From Nigrospora sphaerica (taxonomy: Eukaryota; Ascomycota; Sordariomycetes; Amphisphaeriales; Apiosporaceae): a stretch of DNA of 64,000 bases. The stretch is taken from assembly GCA_018287875.1 (NCBI GenBank), contig JAGVVL010000002.1:4030001-4094000 (forward strand), read 5' to 3'. Below are positions 1 to 11,850 of this stretch, piece by piece (the first letter of the stretch is position 1; every line of letters begins with the position of its first letter). The translations under genes and the position numbers were made by a program. The notes under the pieces are model-generated. The model worked only from the letters and a program-made list of their open reading frames with translations, had not been told where the DNA came from and searched no databases.

Positions 1-2893
1 CTGAGCAGCCCTCGCCGCCGTATACGGTCAGCAGCAGTGGTTTTACCAGCGGCCGGTCCTTTGAGGCTCCGCCGCCCAAGCGGCAGAAACTATCCGGTTC
101 TTCGTCCGATCTGGGGCCGAAGGACAACCAAGGCGCCGCAGGAAGGCCCAAGGTAGTACCGCCGGCAAGTGGCATGGGCGCTCCAGAGCCCGTGCCGGCT
201 AAGAGCAGGCGGGTCAGAACAGGGTAAGCCCTCTCTCTTCCTCTCCCTTTCTCTATCTTTCTCCCTCCCTCTCCCTCCCCGTCTTCTCCTCCCGTCTTCT
301 CTTCGCCCCTCCCCTGGATGTGCCGGTCGATTTGGTTACCCCACTCGCGCGGTCTTGAAAGTGTATATGAATGGTTGCTGAAAGTTTGACCTGCGAGGGT
401 GCCGAGGTGGTAGGCTTATAGCCCCACATGCCCCCTTTGGCAGGTTGGCTCCAACAGATGCTTAACATGCCGAGAACGTCATTTGAAATGCGACGAGGGC
501 ACCCCCGATTGCCTCAACTGCCGAAAGAGCAGCCGGGAGTGTAAGCGAGGCATACGGCTGAACTTCATCGATTTAACTTGCAAGGAACCGCCTTACATCC
601 CGCCGACGGAGGAGTGGTCGGGTACGTACTGTCCCTCCCCACCAACAGCCTCCATCGTCCATGCCATTGCATGTCTACACATGCCGGATAGACGGTGGCC
701 GGGCTGTCTCTCTACGCCCCTTGACGACTAACCACCCAGTTTCAGTCCACTTCCAGGACGAATCGCGCCTCATTGCGTCGGAATACCGCGGCGGCCTGGG
801 CCGCTACGCGAAATTGGACCGGAGGGCCAGCCCTCACCCCCGGAGCCGAGAGGCCGACGGCGATGCTGCGGAGCGGCGGTCGTCCTGGATGGCGACCTCG
901 GCGGGTCCATTGCCGTCGGCTGACCAGAGGACCCCCACAACCGCGACCACCAATGCCACGACGGCGGCAACGACACCGCAGTCGGCCTATTACGCAGACA
1001 AGGCACCCGCGCACTCGGGTGTTGACGCCTTCTCCGATGGCCACAACTCGAGGAAAAACAGCGATGCGTCCTTCCTCGCTCCACCGGGCTCGTCCCAAGC
1101 CCACGGATACGCCGGTCTTCTCTCCGATCCGTTTCCGCCGGCCCGCGACGAGAGGAAGCGTTCGCATTCATTGCACGCCCACCGAGACAGCGACGTGTCC
1201 ACCGCCGCCTCGATAGCGGGAGCGACGGGCGTGGGCCCTCCCTCGATGTTCCGCAAGGGCCACGATGCTCGGCCAGATCTCGCGGCGGCCCCCAACATGG
1301 GTATTATGACGCCGCCCAACGACAGCGGCGGGGAACGCGAATATCTCAATTCACCCGAGGAGCTGCACTTCATGCAAGTGTTCGTATCCGAAGTAGGCGT
1401 GTGGATGGACAGTCTTGACGAGAAGAAGCACTTCTCTCGGTTGGTGCCCTACCATGCTCTGAAGTGCCCCATGCTGCTCAACGCCGTTCTGGCGTGCGGC
1501 GTGAAACATCTCACCCTGACGCAGCAGTACAACGACGACAAGGCCCTGTTCTACTACGACACGGCCACGACGCAGCTTCTGCGTAGCCTGCAGAACCCCG
1601 AGCGCAACACGGTCGAGTGTGCGGCGACGGCCGTGGTCCTCAACGTCTACGAGATTATGAGTGAGAAACCCACGCAGCGCATGAGCCACATCGCCGGCGC
1701 GCGCGCTCTGATTCGGGAGTGCGGGTGGAATGCCAAGACCACAGGGCTCGGCGCGGCATGTTTCTGGCTCAACGTGGGCATGGAGCTGCTGAGCTGCCTG
1801 GCCTTCAACTGGAACACGTCCTGGGACCCTGAACATTGGGGCGTGGACATGGATTTCTCCACGGAAAAGGAACACGGTCGTGAAGAGGTCTGGGTGCACC
1901 GTATCTTCCACATCGTGGCTAAGATCTGCAACTTCCGGGCCAGTATCCCCAAGTTCCAGGAGCCGAGCCCGCACGACGAACAGATGCGACTGCAGGGCCG
2001 CTACACCGAGTGGCAGCGCCTCAAGGCCATGTGTGACAGCTGGAACGCGGCTTGCCCGCGGCCCATGCACCCTTTCGGGTACCTATATCCATCGCAGGCG
2101 CAGGGAAGCAATGGCAAGCCCCAATCGCTGTTTCCTAACGTTTGGTACGTGGTGGAGCCGAGTGTCGCGAGGAGATTCGAGGCTCGAGACTGCTAACACC
2201 CATGCCAGGCTCATCAAGCGCGCTGCTATTGTTGGTCGCCTCTTTTACCACATGTCGCAATGCCTCCTCGCCCAAATCAACCCGATTCTTCCCAAGGACT
2301 CGGAAGAGGCGCGTGCTTCGCAGCTGCACCACGCGCACCAGGTCTGTGGCATCGTGACACACACGAACGACCGCGGCGTCGCGTCCGTGTCTATCCGGTC
2401 GCTGGCCATCGTGGCCGAAGTCCTGACGGACCGCGCCGAACAAAACGAAGTCGTCGCCACCCTCGAGAAAATCGACCGCGAGACGGGCTGGAAGCTCAGC
2501 GCCGTCGTCAAGAACCTAAAGCGCGTCTGGGGCTGGGGGGAGAAGGCCGGCGGCATGGGCCTGGCGGCCCAGTTCCTGTCCGGGCCGGGGCCACAGGCGA
2601 CGAAGACGATGCAACAGCGGCACAAGGAACAGAGTCACAAGCAGCACCAGCAGACGTCGACGCCGCCCGGGCCCCCGGCGCAGCTGATATCGGGCCTGGC
2701 GACAGCACAGGCCCACGGCCCGGCGCAGGCCCAGGGGCCCAAGCCACCCGTCGCCGCGCCGCGACCCATACGCCTAAGCGGGAACCCGCTGAACTGTGCC
2801 GACTTCAGCCTGCCCAACCATCCGTACCAGAACTGGTATGAGCCGCCAAGCCGCTCAAACACCTACAATTCCTTCGAAACGTTTCCGTCATAG
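1..2893 (+). CDS. Zn2Cys6 fungal transcription factor, 5' end missing
   Basis: Exons <1..223, 458..621, 746..2144 and 2209..2893 join in one frame (822 residues visible, first full codon at 3). Splicing intron 1 (224-457) creates the binuclear cluster: CLTC followed by six residues and Cys, then CLNC and RKSSREC, i.e. C-x2-C-x6-C-x6-C-x2-C-x6-C. This is a nuclear DNA-binding domain of the Gal4 class. Downstream lie a low-complexity Ser/Thr/Asp linker and a helical regulatory region (roughly 1340-2560) that resembles the fungal_trans_2 type; a relationship to the ARCA/acr-2-like regulators is possible but unproven. Intron 3 (2145-2208) has a perfect TGCTAAC branch site. Intron 2 has two in-frame acceptors, at 739 and 745, differing by two residues. 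The C-terminus is rich in Pro, Gln and Ala. Target genes cannot be read from the sequence. Confidence 0.9.
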
Positions 2894-3622
2894 CCATCCC
2901 GGGCCACGTCGACATTCTCCCCCGGCACCAGAACCCCCGACGCCTCTCCTCTTCGTCCCTCCCATATCCAGCATACAGCTTTTCTAATTTCACCTGGGTA
3001 GTGAGCCCCTTGTTGCAATGATACCCCCGGTTTTTCACGGTACGGAGGTCTTCTTTCTTACCACAAATTGCCTATTTTTCCATGGCAATATGTAGATGCT
3101 TGCGGTCAATACGCACGAACTATGACGGCGGGGCGTGGCGCGGTGCATGTACTGGGATACACGGTGGTCGAATCGTTCATGCCCGGCTCTTCAACGTCTC
3201 CCCCTACAAGCAGAGTATCTACATATACACAAGGTGATCCTCGTCTTCAGAGGTTGGAAGCATTTCTGTCACTAGCCGAAAATAGCATGAGGCGCTTCGC
3301 GCTTGCCTAACAGCAAACGATATGCCGAAGACGACGGCCCACGTACTTGAAAGCGTAAACCGCAAGTAGGGGTTTTGTCCTCGGCCCGAGTCCCACCCCT
3401 AGGCATGTCTATGACGCTACCTTAAGCATATGGATATTATCTACTTCTATCGTCCAAGTGGCATCACGATGGCCACTAGTCGATCGGGTATTACAGTGAC
3501 TCACAAGATTTTTTTTCCAGTCCTGCTCTTCGCGCACTCTAGCCGTCTTCTATGATGGTAGATGTTTCGTCACACAGGGCAGACCCAACCAGCTTACAAG
3601 GCGCTTGGGACCGTAGGGTGCG
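2894..3622. other. Intergenic, convergent 3' regions
   Basis: This holds the 3' ends of the regulator and of the opposite-strand HAD gene. I see a T-rich stretch near 3510 and no coding frame with splice support. Confidence 0.6.
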
Positions 3623-4616
3623 TTATCTCCGAGTCTCTTCGAGCACAGGGGTGCCGGCGGCCTGCCTTTGCATCTCGGGCTCCCCCTCGACCTCGGCGGG
3701 TGGGACGTCGATGCCGTACCTCTCGTAGGGGAAATCGACGAGGTTCTCGAGGTAGTCGGCCCAGCCGTCGTCGAGCTCGCCGAGCTGGTGGACGTCGACG
3801 TCGGCGCCGGCCTCGCCGGTGCGGCCGGCCAGGACCTCGGCCTCGCGGCCGGCGTACTCCTTCTTGAGCATGGGGTGGGGGGCCCAGACGACGCGCATGC
3901 CGGCGCGGCGGCCGCTCTCGACGCCGGGCACGCTGTCCTCGAAGACGAGGCACTCCTCGGGGGTGATGGGGGGCTCGCCGGGGGCCAGCGAGTCGTTGAT
4001 GGTCTGCAGGGCCAGCAGGTAGATGTCGGGCAGCGGCTTGCCGCGGCCGGGGGGGATGCGGGCGTCGTCGCCGAGGACGCGGCGGTCGGCCTCGAAGACG
4101 GAGAAGAGGTCGTCGAGGTGGGCCGACTTGAGGCGGAAGTTGGCGCTGTGGCTGCTCGTCGCGAGCGCCACGTGCACGCGCTTCGCAGGGCGGCCGCCGC
4201 CGCGCGCCGTCGCCCAGTACCGCGTGCGGCCGAGGCGGCGCAGCAGCTCGGGCACGCCCGGCAGCGGCCGCGCCCCTGGGAAGTGCTGCCGCTGCAGCGC
4301 CGCCACCTCGGCCAGGTACTCGTCCTGCGGGATGGGCAGCTGCGCCCACTCGTGGAAGAGCGCGTTGCTCTGCGGCGCCGGCCGGCCCTGGAGCTTGGCC
4401 TTGAGCGACCAGGGCAGGTCCGGCTTGCCGTGCTTGGCGAGGATGGCGTTGATGCAGAGCGTGTAGATGTCCTCGGTGTCGAGGAGGAGCCCGTCCATGT
4501 CGAAAAGACAGGCCCTCACGGGGGGGAAGCTGTGGGAGCTGGTGTCAGCGCGGCCGCCTGCGACGGGTCTGCGATTGGGGATAAGAGGGGTCGGCTCACT
4601 CCGTACGGGGCGCCAT
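3623..4616 (-). CDS. HAD-superfamily phosphatase/hydrolase (beta-PGM or pseudouridine-phosphatase type)
   Basis: Motif I (DMDGLLLDTE), motif II (ATSS), the Lys/GKPLPD segment and motif IV (FEDSVPGVESG) appear in order, so this is a Mg-dependent phosphotransferase with a helical cap after motif I. Sugar phosphates or pseudouridine 5'-phosphate are the usual substrates of this subgroup; the real one is unknown. No ATG precedes motif I within the main exon, where the first residue is a GTG. A 10-nt first exon (4607..4616, ATGGCGCCCC) followed by a 49-nt GTACGG..CAG intron (4558-4606) joins in frame to 3623..4557 and gives MAPRGRADTSSH before the core, 314 residues in all. A CACAG acceptor nearer the core does not fit the phase. 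A short, Arg-rich insert before motif II (about 4165-4220) looks lineage-specific. Confidence 0.85.
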
Positions 4617-5112
4617 GTTGACTGGTGATCGACTTGGCGTTTTGGGGGGTGCGGTGCTGGAGAGTTGGGTCTCTCACGGGGGGTAACTGGAAACGTGGGC
4701 GCTGCCGCTGTGATGCTGGTGCTGAAGTGGGATGGTGCTGAAATGGGATGGTACTGAAGTGGGATGGCGCTGAAGTGGGATGGACTTCAGGGACCAGGCG
4801 GGCGGTGGAGAGATCTGGAGCCAAGGCACAGGCGCCTCGTGCCCCCCCTTGCCCCTCCATCACAGGGAAAGTAGGCGCGGAATATTCGCCGCTACTGTTG
4901 AATACTAACGTACACTACGGGATTCCGGTACAAACCGGAGCATTGGGTACATGGACGCACATTGAACGCCGATCCCCAACGCTTCAACCCCCTACGCCAA
5001 CCCACCGTATCCAGACCATTCATACGCAGGACCGCCTCGTCCACACCAGCCCGCCACTTCGTCCTCGCCGTCCAGTCCCGCCCTGCGCGAAAGTTAACAG
5101 GTCCGGCGCATC
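4617..5112. other. Divergent promoter region with short direct repeats
   Basis: This lies between the HAD gene (-) and the TPR gene (+). At 4728-4785 the unit 'tgaagtgggatgg' or a close variant (ctgaagtgggatgg, ctgaaatgggatgg) occurs about five times, which could be a regulatory repeat. Confidence 0.6.
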
Positions 5113-6111
5113 ATGGCCTCCCCCGCCCCGGCAGAGAAGGGAGCCCCGGCACCGGTGCCAAACGACGCGGAAGATGACGTAGTCGCACCGCCGGAAAAGT
5201 TCCCACCCGAGGAAGAAGCGGCATGTAAACGCTGTCCAGGTCTTGTCCGCTACTTCCGCGGAACGTGTCGCTGATACCGGCCTTGCAGGAACTTCTCGGC
5301 GAGTCCAATGACAAGAAAGCCCAGGCCAACGCGCTTTTCTCCTCGGCCAAGTACGAAAATGCCATCAACAAATACGAAGAAGCCGCCTCCGTCTGCCCCC
5401 ATTACCTCGACTACGAACTCGCCGTCCTGCAGTCCAACATCTCGGCCTGCTACCTAAAGCTGGAGCAGTGGAAGGACGCCGTCACGAGCGCGAGCAAAGC
5501 CCTCGACGGGCTGGACCGTCTCGAGAAGGCCGAGACGGCAGCGCACGAGGCCGAGTCCCGCGCACAGAAAGAACGAGAGAGGGCAGAGGAGGAGGTCGAG
5601 GAGGAAATCGTCAGCTCCGGCGCGCAGAAAAGTGAGCCCGCCGCGAAGCCGGAATCCGAGGCCGAACTGGCGAGGCGGAAACGGAAAGACGACATCCTCC
5701 GCATACGCGCCAAAGCCCTGATGCGCCGGGCCCGGGCCCGTAGCGAGCTGGGCGGCTGGGCCAACCTGTCGGGCGCCGAGGACGACTACAAGCTATTGGC
5801 GACCATGAGCAACCTGAGCCCCGCGGACAAGAAGATTGTCCAGTCGCAACTGCGGCTTCTGCCCCCGAGGACAAAGGCCGCCCAGGAGAAGGAGATGGGG
5901 GAGATGTGGGGAAAACTCAAGGATGTAAGTCTGCGACCTCTGGTGCTGGGCCGGGTTGCCTCGTCGGGTGAGGACGGCGCGCTGACTGTTCTAATAGCTG
6001 GGCAACGGCATCCTCAAGCCGTTCGGTTTGAGCACCGACAATTTCAACATGGTCCAGGACGAGAAGACGGGAGGGTACAGCATGAATTTCAACCAGAACC
6101 CCGGAAAATGA
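5113..6111 (+). CDS. ttc1: TTC1-like tetratricopeptide repeat protein
   Basis: Exons 5113..5220, 5289..5924 and 5998..6111 give 285 residues. The middle exon carries TPR helices ([13 protein letters not shown], then [19 protein letters not shown]), a charged Glu/Lys/Ala-rich linker (about 5545-5700) and a further TPR ([16 protein letters not shown]). The last exon encodes [16 protein letters not shown] and [13 protein letters not shown], the characteristic C-terminus of TTC1 family proteins, which act as Hsp70/Hsp90 co-chaperone adaptors in the cytosol. Intron 2 (5925-5997) is canonical (GTAAGT, CTAATAG). Intron 1 is odd: no GT donor restores the frame without a stop, whereas a GC donor (GCATGT at 5221) joined to the CAG at 5286-5288 keeps phase 0 and gives PEEEA followed by ELLGESN. 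A sequencing indel is the alternative. Confidence 0.88.
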
Positions 6112-6966
6112 GGGGCATGTGCGCATCGGGAGCCGATCCTGCACTGCCTCCAAGCATCGAGCTGATGTATCATGCTTCCGCCGCCGATGCCCGGCCCCGG
6201 CAGGGGTCCGACGGGTTCAACCAGAGTGGCAATTACTAGGGGCCGGACAAGCAATAGTGCCCTCGCCAGTGGAGGTGACAGCGCCGTCAACAATTTATGT
6301 ATGTACATGGTAATTTAAGACTGCCGCACGGCGCCCACTAGATAGGTACTTCCCACGCGCCGAGGTACCGACTCAATGCGCAACCCGGGGCCAAAGTGAC
6401 GATGCCAATTGTGTACACGGAATGCGACAGGCCCGGCGCCCGCGGATCGTCGCATGCGATGGCTGCATTATGATAAATGGATGGCAATACGAACGTAGAG
6501 ACCCGCGCCCTGGACAACTCTGGGGAGACTGGTGAGTTCAGGGCAGCGTCTCTTGCTTTCGTCCGAAACCACGTGGCTGCTAGAGACGGCTCGCAAGTTA
6601 GCAGGCCCGGCGGCCCGGCGAACGTAGGCCCGGTGAACAGACGAGCCAGACAGATGCTGCATTCGCAGGATGCACGAGTAGCATCCGGTGTTGGGAGGGC
6701 TTGGGCCGTCGTCAGCCGAAGTTGGGCCCTGAGGGGTTCCGGCTGGCCGGTCTTTTTCCCCGTGGCCCCTCTCCATAACCGGGCCGGGGACAGACGAAGA
6801 AGACCCTGGTAAGTCGACGAGTTTCCGCTATATGAACAAACTACACTCGCCGCCCCGAGCATTCGAGTAGGACAAACCCATTTTCAAGACACCAGAGACC
6901 TCCCGCCCCGAGCCCCCCCTCTCCTCCCTCTCCGTGATCCCAGCCAGTGCCTTTTGGCCGACCGCC
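6112..6966. other. Intergenic, promoter of gna1
   Basis: Only shadow frames are present. A TATA-like 'gctatatgaac' lies at about 6828-6838, some 130 bp before the gna1 start. Confidence 0.5.
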
Positions 6967-7663
6967 ATGGCTAGTCCGCAGTGCGAAGAGCTGTTCCCCG
7001 CCTCGCTGATCCCCGCGGCGGCCGCGAGCGCCCTCCCCGACGAGGGGTTCCGGTTCCGGCCGCTGCGGCGCGACGACTTCGGCCGGGGGTTCCTCGACTG
7101 CCTGCGCGTGCTGACCTGGGTCGGCGACTACGCCGAGGCCGACTTCCTGGAGCAGTACGACGAGATGGCCCGGTCCAACGGCACCTACTACTACCTCGTG
7201 CTGGAGCACGGCGGCCGCATCGTGGGGACCGGCGCCTTGGTCGTGGAGAAGAAGTTGTACGTGTTCCCCTCCCCGTGTCCTCTCTGGCCCCCGGGGCTGC
7301 CCCGGCACCCGTTACGCAAGGCGGCCCCCGGGGCGGTCGCCTTGCCGTTTCCTTACCCCCCTCCCCACACTAGACGCACAAGGCTGATGACGGCCGTGGC
7401 GGCCGGGGAGCAGCATCCACAACCGCGGAAAGGCCGGGCACATCGAGGAGATCTCGATAGCGAAGGAGCATCAGGGGAAGGGCCTCGGCCGGGCCATGAT
7501 CAAGGCGCTCGACGCCCTCAGCGCCGAGGTCGGGTGCTACAAAAACATCCTGAACTGCGGCCAGCACAACGAGAAGTTCTACAACAAGTGCGACTACGCC
7601 CATTCGGGCCTGGAGATGTCGCACTACTTTGAAGAGGCGGCGGATGCCTATCACAGGGGCTGA
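6967..7663 (+). CDS. gna1: Glucosamine 6-phosphate N-acetyltransferase
   Basis: Exons 6967..7256 and 7414..7663 encode 179 residues, near the normal 150-180 for the family. The enzyme transfers acetyl from acetyl-CoA to glucosamine 6-phosphate, the second step of the UDP-GlcNAc pathway feeding chitin, N-glycans and GPI anchors in the cytosol. Seen: the N-terminal FRFRPLRRDDFGRGF beta-alpha segment, GRIVGTGALVVEKK joined across the 157-nt intron to FIHNRGKAGHIEEI, the acetyl-CoA pyrophosphate loop EHQGKGLGRAMI, and the C-terminal NILNCGQHNEKFYNKC with the conserved Tyr region. The start is the ATG in 'gaccgccatggct', a good fungal initiation context. Intron donor GTACGT and acceptor GCAG restore phase 2 exactly. 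Confidence 0.96.
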
Positions 7664-10600
7664 GCGATTGCGAGCACGAGTACCCTTCCCCCCTCCCCTA
7701 CCACATGTAAATAAGCAAGCTATGTCCGCTTGCCCATTCGATCTAGTCACGCCCCCCGCTCGTTAAAGGCGAGGAGGGTCAGGAAGCAATCAAAACAGTC
7801 ATCGACGGGTTTGCGTCTGTCTGCGGAAGCAATGTCACGAACGCGGTGCCTGCCCGTCCTCGTCATGGAAGTCTTTGCCGGCTACGAGTCGGTCGCGGGC
7901 GAAGGAGAAAATAAAATGGCCCGACGGGAACTTGGGCCCTTGTGGGGTTTGCCGCCCGGCGACGGTGTCCTCGGTGCGCGTAGGTGAGAAAGGGGGGGGG
8001 GAAGGGGGGGGGTGCAGTTCATGCAAGTCATGATGATGGCATGCCGGCGGCCACACTCGGGGTGTCGGTTACGTGAATAGCGGTCAGGGCGAGAGGAACA
8101 ACACATCATGTCAGCATGGCTGCGTCCTTTTCGCCTGCCTCCCCCCCCCCCCCCAGAGGGACCAATGGCGTTGTGACAACGAAAGTGGGAGAGGAAGAAA
8201 TAGCCCCATGGAGGGGTCTTTGGGGGCGACGGGGAGGGGGAAGGGGAAGAGAAACGTGCGCGGCATGCCCGCAAGAGGATGCGGTGAGAGAGGGGTTCTC
8301 TTTCACTGGGGTACGGAGCTCCGCAGGAATTCGGAAAAGACATTTCGGGGAGTTCGCTAAGAATAGGTAATAAATACCGAAGGAAAAAAAAAAAAGAAGC
8401 TGTTGCGGCCTTGGGCCTGGATGCCCGTTCTGGGCCAATGCTCCCCCCATCCCTGCAGCTTGGTGTGGAGCAGAAAATAGATTGGGACGGCGCGGGAGAG
8501 GGGCCGGTGGCAGTTGGCATGTTGGGACTTCCCGAGTCGGGCGCGCGAACAGATGTCCTGTTCTTGATTGCCGACGTCTGTGTCCCGTCGTATTTTCCTT
8601 TGGTGTCGCTCTGCTCTCCCTCTCTCCCTCCCTCCCTCTCTCTCTCCCTCTTCCTCCCTCTCTGCCTTGCTTTCCAGATGAAGCGGCACAATTTCATCCC
8701 AAGCTCTCCCATCCGCCACTCGGTTCAGGGACCTCCGGAAGGAACTGCAAGTGGGGAATCTAAAAATGAGCGGTGGCGTCAGACCAATGCGAGTCCTAAT
8801 AGATGCAGCTTGTTACTTTTCGCATACGCGGAAGTCGGATTGTGACGGAATCGTATCGTGTGGGTGGTCTGGTACCTGACAAGCCGGGCTCTGGCTCGTG
8901 CCTAGCAGCCTAGTCGGGAAAAACCCTCCTTCCCCCGCCGTCGACCTACGACGGCGTGGGTTCTTGGGAGACAGGCCCGGCTGCTTGCGGCTTGCGGCTT
9001 GCGACTTGGGGGCGGCCAGCCAGCCGGCATCGCGTGCATGTGAACAGACTGACGGCTGCAGAACACATTTTGTAGTATACACGCCCCTGCGATGCTGCTG
9101 CCAGTGCCGGGCCTTGACTCGCTCGTCGCCAGCGGTGGGGGGTTTGCCTCCATACCTGGCCTGTAATTTGAGGCGGGGCGGTTGTATGACATGGAAACTG
9201 TACATGGAGGCAAGCTCGACGACACGGGGCAAATCGTGGCCGCATTTGAGACCACCATCAACACCACCACCACTATCACGACCATAGGGAACAGCGTACC
9301 ACCGATTGGGGACGGCGCAGAGCGGTACGACATGCACCAATTCCAAGCCCAAGTGATATCATGGAAACATATTTATATGTACCATTTGCCAGAAGAATTT
9401 GCTAGAGCACGGTACATGCGTCCATATGTGTTTGGGGTTGCCTTGCTTCCGCATCAGGATGGCAAACACGACATTTCTCTGCCATTTGGTGCGCGGTGAC
9501 CGACGGGTAGCGGCAGCTGCCCTGCTCGCCAACGAGGAAACGGAACCGGCGCAAGCGATAGATGCCGGGTACGGTTATCGCAAGTGAGTGCGCATAAGCA
9601 AGTATGTACCCCGTTCCAACCCCAGCCGACACGGAAGCAGGAACTTGGTGCCGTGTTGTTCGCGACTTGGCAGGAACCAGCATCACGTCGTCATCTCATG
9701 TCCTCGGGTCTTGTCGGCCATGCTTCTGTTTACCTGCCCGGCCACCGCCCCAGGCGCGTCCCTTGTCCGCGGCTCCGGCTCCGGCTCGTTTACGCGCCAC
9801 CCCACAGAAGTGAATCGCATAGTACTCACATGTACCTCACCTAGGTAAGGCGTACGGCTACCGTCCCGGCCCGGCCTGGAGAATGTCGGGCGATGGCTCG
9901 ACGAGAGTAACGTTGGGGTTTCCTGCGTGCCTGGTCGTGGGACGTAGGGCTGGACGGGCATGTCGGGCACATAACACGGCTCTTGAGATATGGACGAGCC
10001 GGGTTCGCCCTCCCGTCCTGGTACAAACACGAAGGTCGACGATCGGCCATTCGTCACACATCCGCGTCCCCACCATCTGGTCTGTCCGGGCTAGGGCTCC
10101 TTGGCGTTGAAGAGCTTGAACCCCTGTCTCATACCCACATGCACCCCCCGGCTTGTGATCCTGAGGGCCTGGCATCTGGCTCGGGTCCCCTTGTCCACGC
10201 GCTTGCATCTCACCACCACCAAATCTACCACCACCGACGAGGGGGCGCGCGCGCGCGTGCCCATGCACACATACACACGCCCACCACACGCATATGAACA
10301 CCAGCAATCCTTCCCGCGCCTACGCACAGCTACCCCGGCACTACATCCCAGCAACGACTTACCCCCGGCACGATCCAGCTGGCAGGTAAAAGAGGCTGGG
10401 TCCCTGGCTCTTCAGGTCCCAGAGACAGGGGGGCCGACGAGAGGCTGGCGACACCTACGCATCCATGCTCCTTCCCCCCGGCCCGGTTCCACATCTGCCA
10501 AACAAGTTAAATCGAACGCAGGCCAGCTCGTCAGACTCGCTTCCTCAGCCACATGCCCGGATAGAGGTGGTGTTTGTATGCTTGCTTGCTTCAAGTGTTG

Positions 10601-11850
10601 TTGTTGTTTTTGGCTGCACTTGCGCTGAACTGCCTCGGCCTGGCTTGCTCCGCTCTCCGAGTCATCTCTTTCTCTCCTTCTGTCTCTCTCTTCCTCTACC
10701 TCTCTGCCCGCGTTTCTACCTCCTGTTTCTTACCTATCTACTTAGGTACTTCTTTACTGCTCTCTGTCCTCGTCCAGCTGCACGGCGGTCTGTGTCGTTC
10801 CTTCGTCGCTGCGCCTCGAGGACTTTGAGTTGGCGTCGTTGAATCGTGTTTCCCCTCCACGCCCACCCCCCCCCCCCCCTTCCTCCCGTCGGCCCCCCGG
10901 CCCCTCCCACACCCAATACCTACTTTACCTTGCCTACAGAGAGGTACATGCTTCCCGCGTTACCTGGGCGGGCCATGTCTGATTGATGCTTGATCGAGAG
11001 TTGGTACATGCCGCCACAGGCCCATCGAGGTTACTGCTAGTGCTACAAAACTTGTCCTAGTGAGCCGCAGGGCGCGCAGCGGCGTGCATATCTGCCACGG
11101 GGTACCTAACAGCCGAATTGCCCGTCTCAAACCTTTCCGTTCCATGCTCCCTGAAGGCCCAGTCTGACTGGCTGCCCATTTGGAGACACCTAACTCCGGC
11201 CTCCCACCCACGCATGCACCAGCCGTCTGCTCTGTCTTCCACTTCCTCCCACATTCCACGCTCGCAAAGAAGGCCGACAGCCAAAAAAAAAAAAACAAAA
11301 AGGCCGTCGAGTGTTCGCAGCCGAGGAAAAGGGAAAAAGGGACGCCGACAGGCACCCTCCCCACCGCCTGCTTGCACTTGTTAGGAGTCTGCCCTGCGAC
11401 GATCGGCCGCCGTTTGGTGATCCTCGTCGCCCGACTAATTTTTTCCCGTCTTTCGAACCGGCCCCCCCGCGAGAAGCCAATAAGTTAATCCGACCGACCC
11501 CCTCCCCCCCCGAAACTGGAGCTCCATTCCAGTCGAGGTTCCCCGTTCCCGTGCCCGTCCCGTTCCAGCCAGCCAGAGGAGAGGAGCCTCTGTCACTGAG
11601 GTCCAGTCGTCACCTGCCTGCGCATTCCCCGTGACCGTGACCCGACCGCCCCCGGGCCCCCCAGCGCTTTTGCTGTGTCCCAGTGTTTGTCTGCCTGCTT
11701 GCTTGCCCGCCCAGCGTCCCGGTCACCCGCGCCAGCGCCAAGTACCCCGTCCGACTGAGCAACAGCTCTTTTAGCAGCGGCAGCAGCAGCGGCAGCGGCA
11801 GCAGCAGCTGGGCTGCTACCTTAGAGCATTTCTCTGTTTTGGCGCCCATC
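7664..11850. other. 4.2-kb non-coding region upstream of rxt3
   Basis: No frame here has splice support. It contains C/G homopolymers (12 C at 8141-8154; G runs near 7991-8012), an A12 run at 8384-8395, pyrimidine tracts (8616-8672, 10660-10735), and sequences such as 'cacctaggtaagg' (9838) and 'ctacttaggtacttc' (10738). A long 5' leader with pyrimidine-rich promoter elements for the Rxt3-like gene is likely; a non-coding RNA cannot be excluded. Confidence 0.55.
8616..8672 (+). repeat. CT-rich polypyrimidine tract
   Basis: Low-complexity C/T run inside the long region before the Rxt3-like gene. Such tracts commonly sit in fungal core promoters, but no start codon is close by. Confidence 0.7.

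Noticed and set aside
3668..4621. A 317-codon plus-strand frame opposite the HAD gene.
   Set aside because: It is the antisense shadow of a gene with all HAD motifs; its Val/Gly/Leu composition follows from the codon use of the real strand.
11683..11850. Upstream in-frame ATG that would extend the Rxt3-like protein by 56 residues.
   Set aside because: The added part is low-complexity Ser/Gly sequence, while the ATG at 11851 opens a family-like Pro-rich start; kept only as an alternative.
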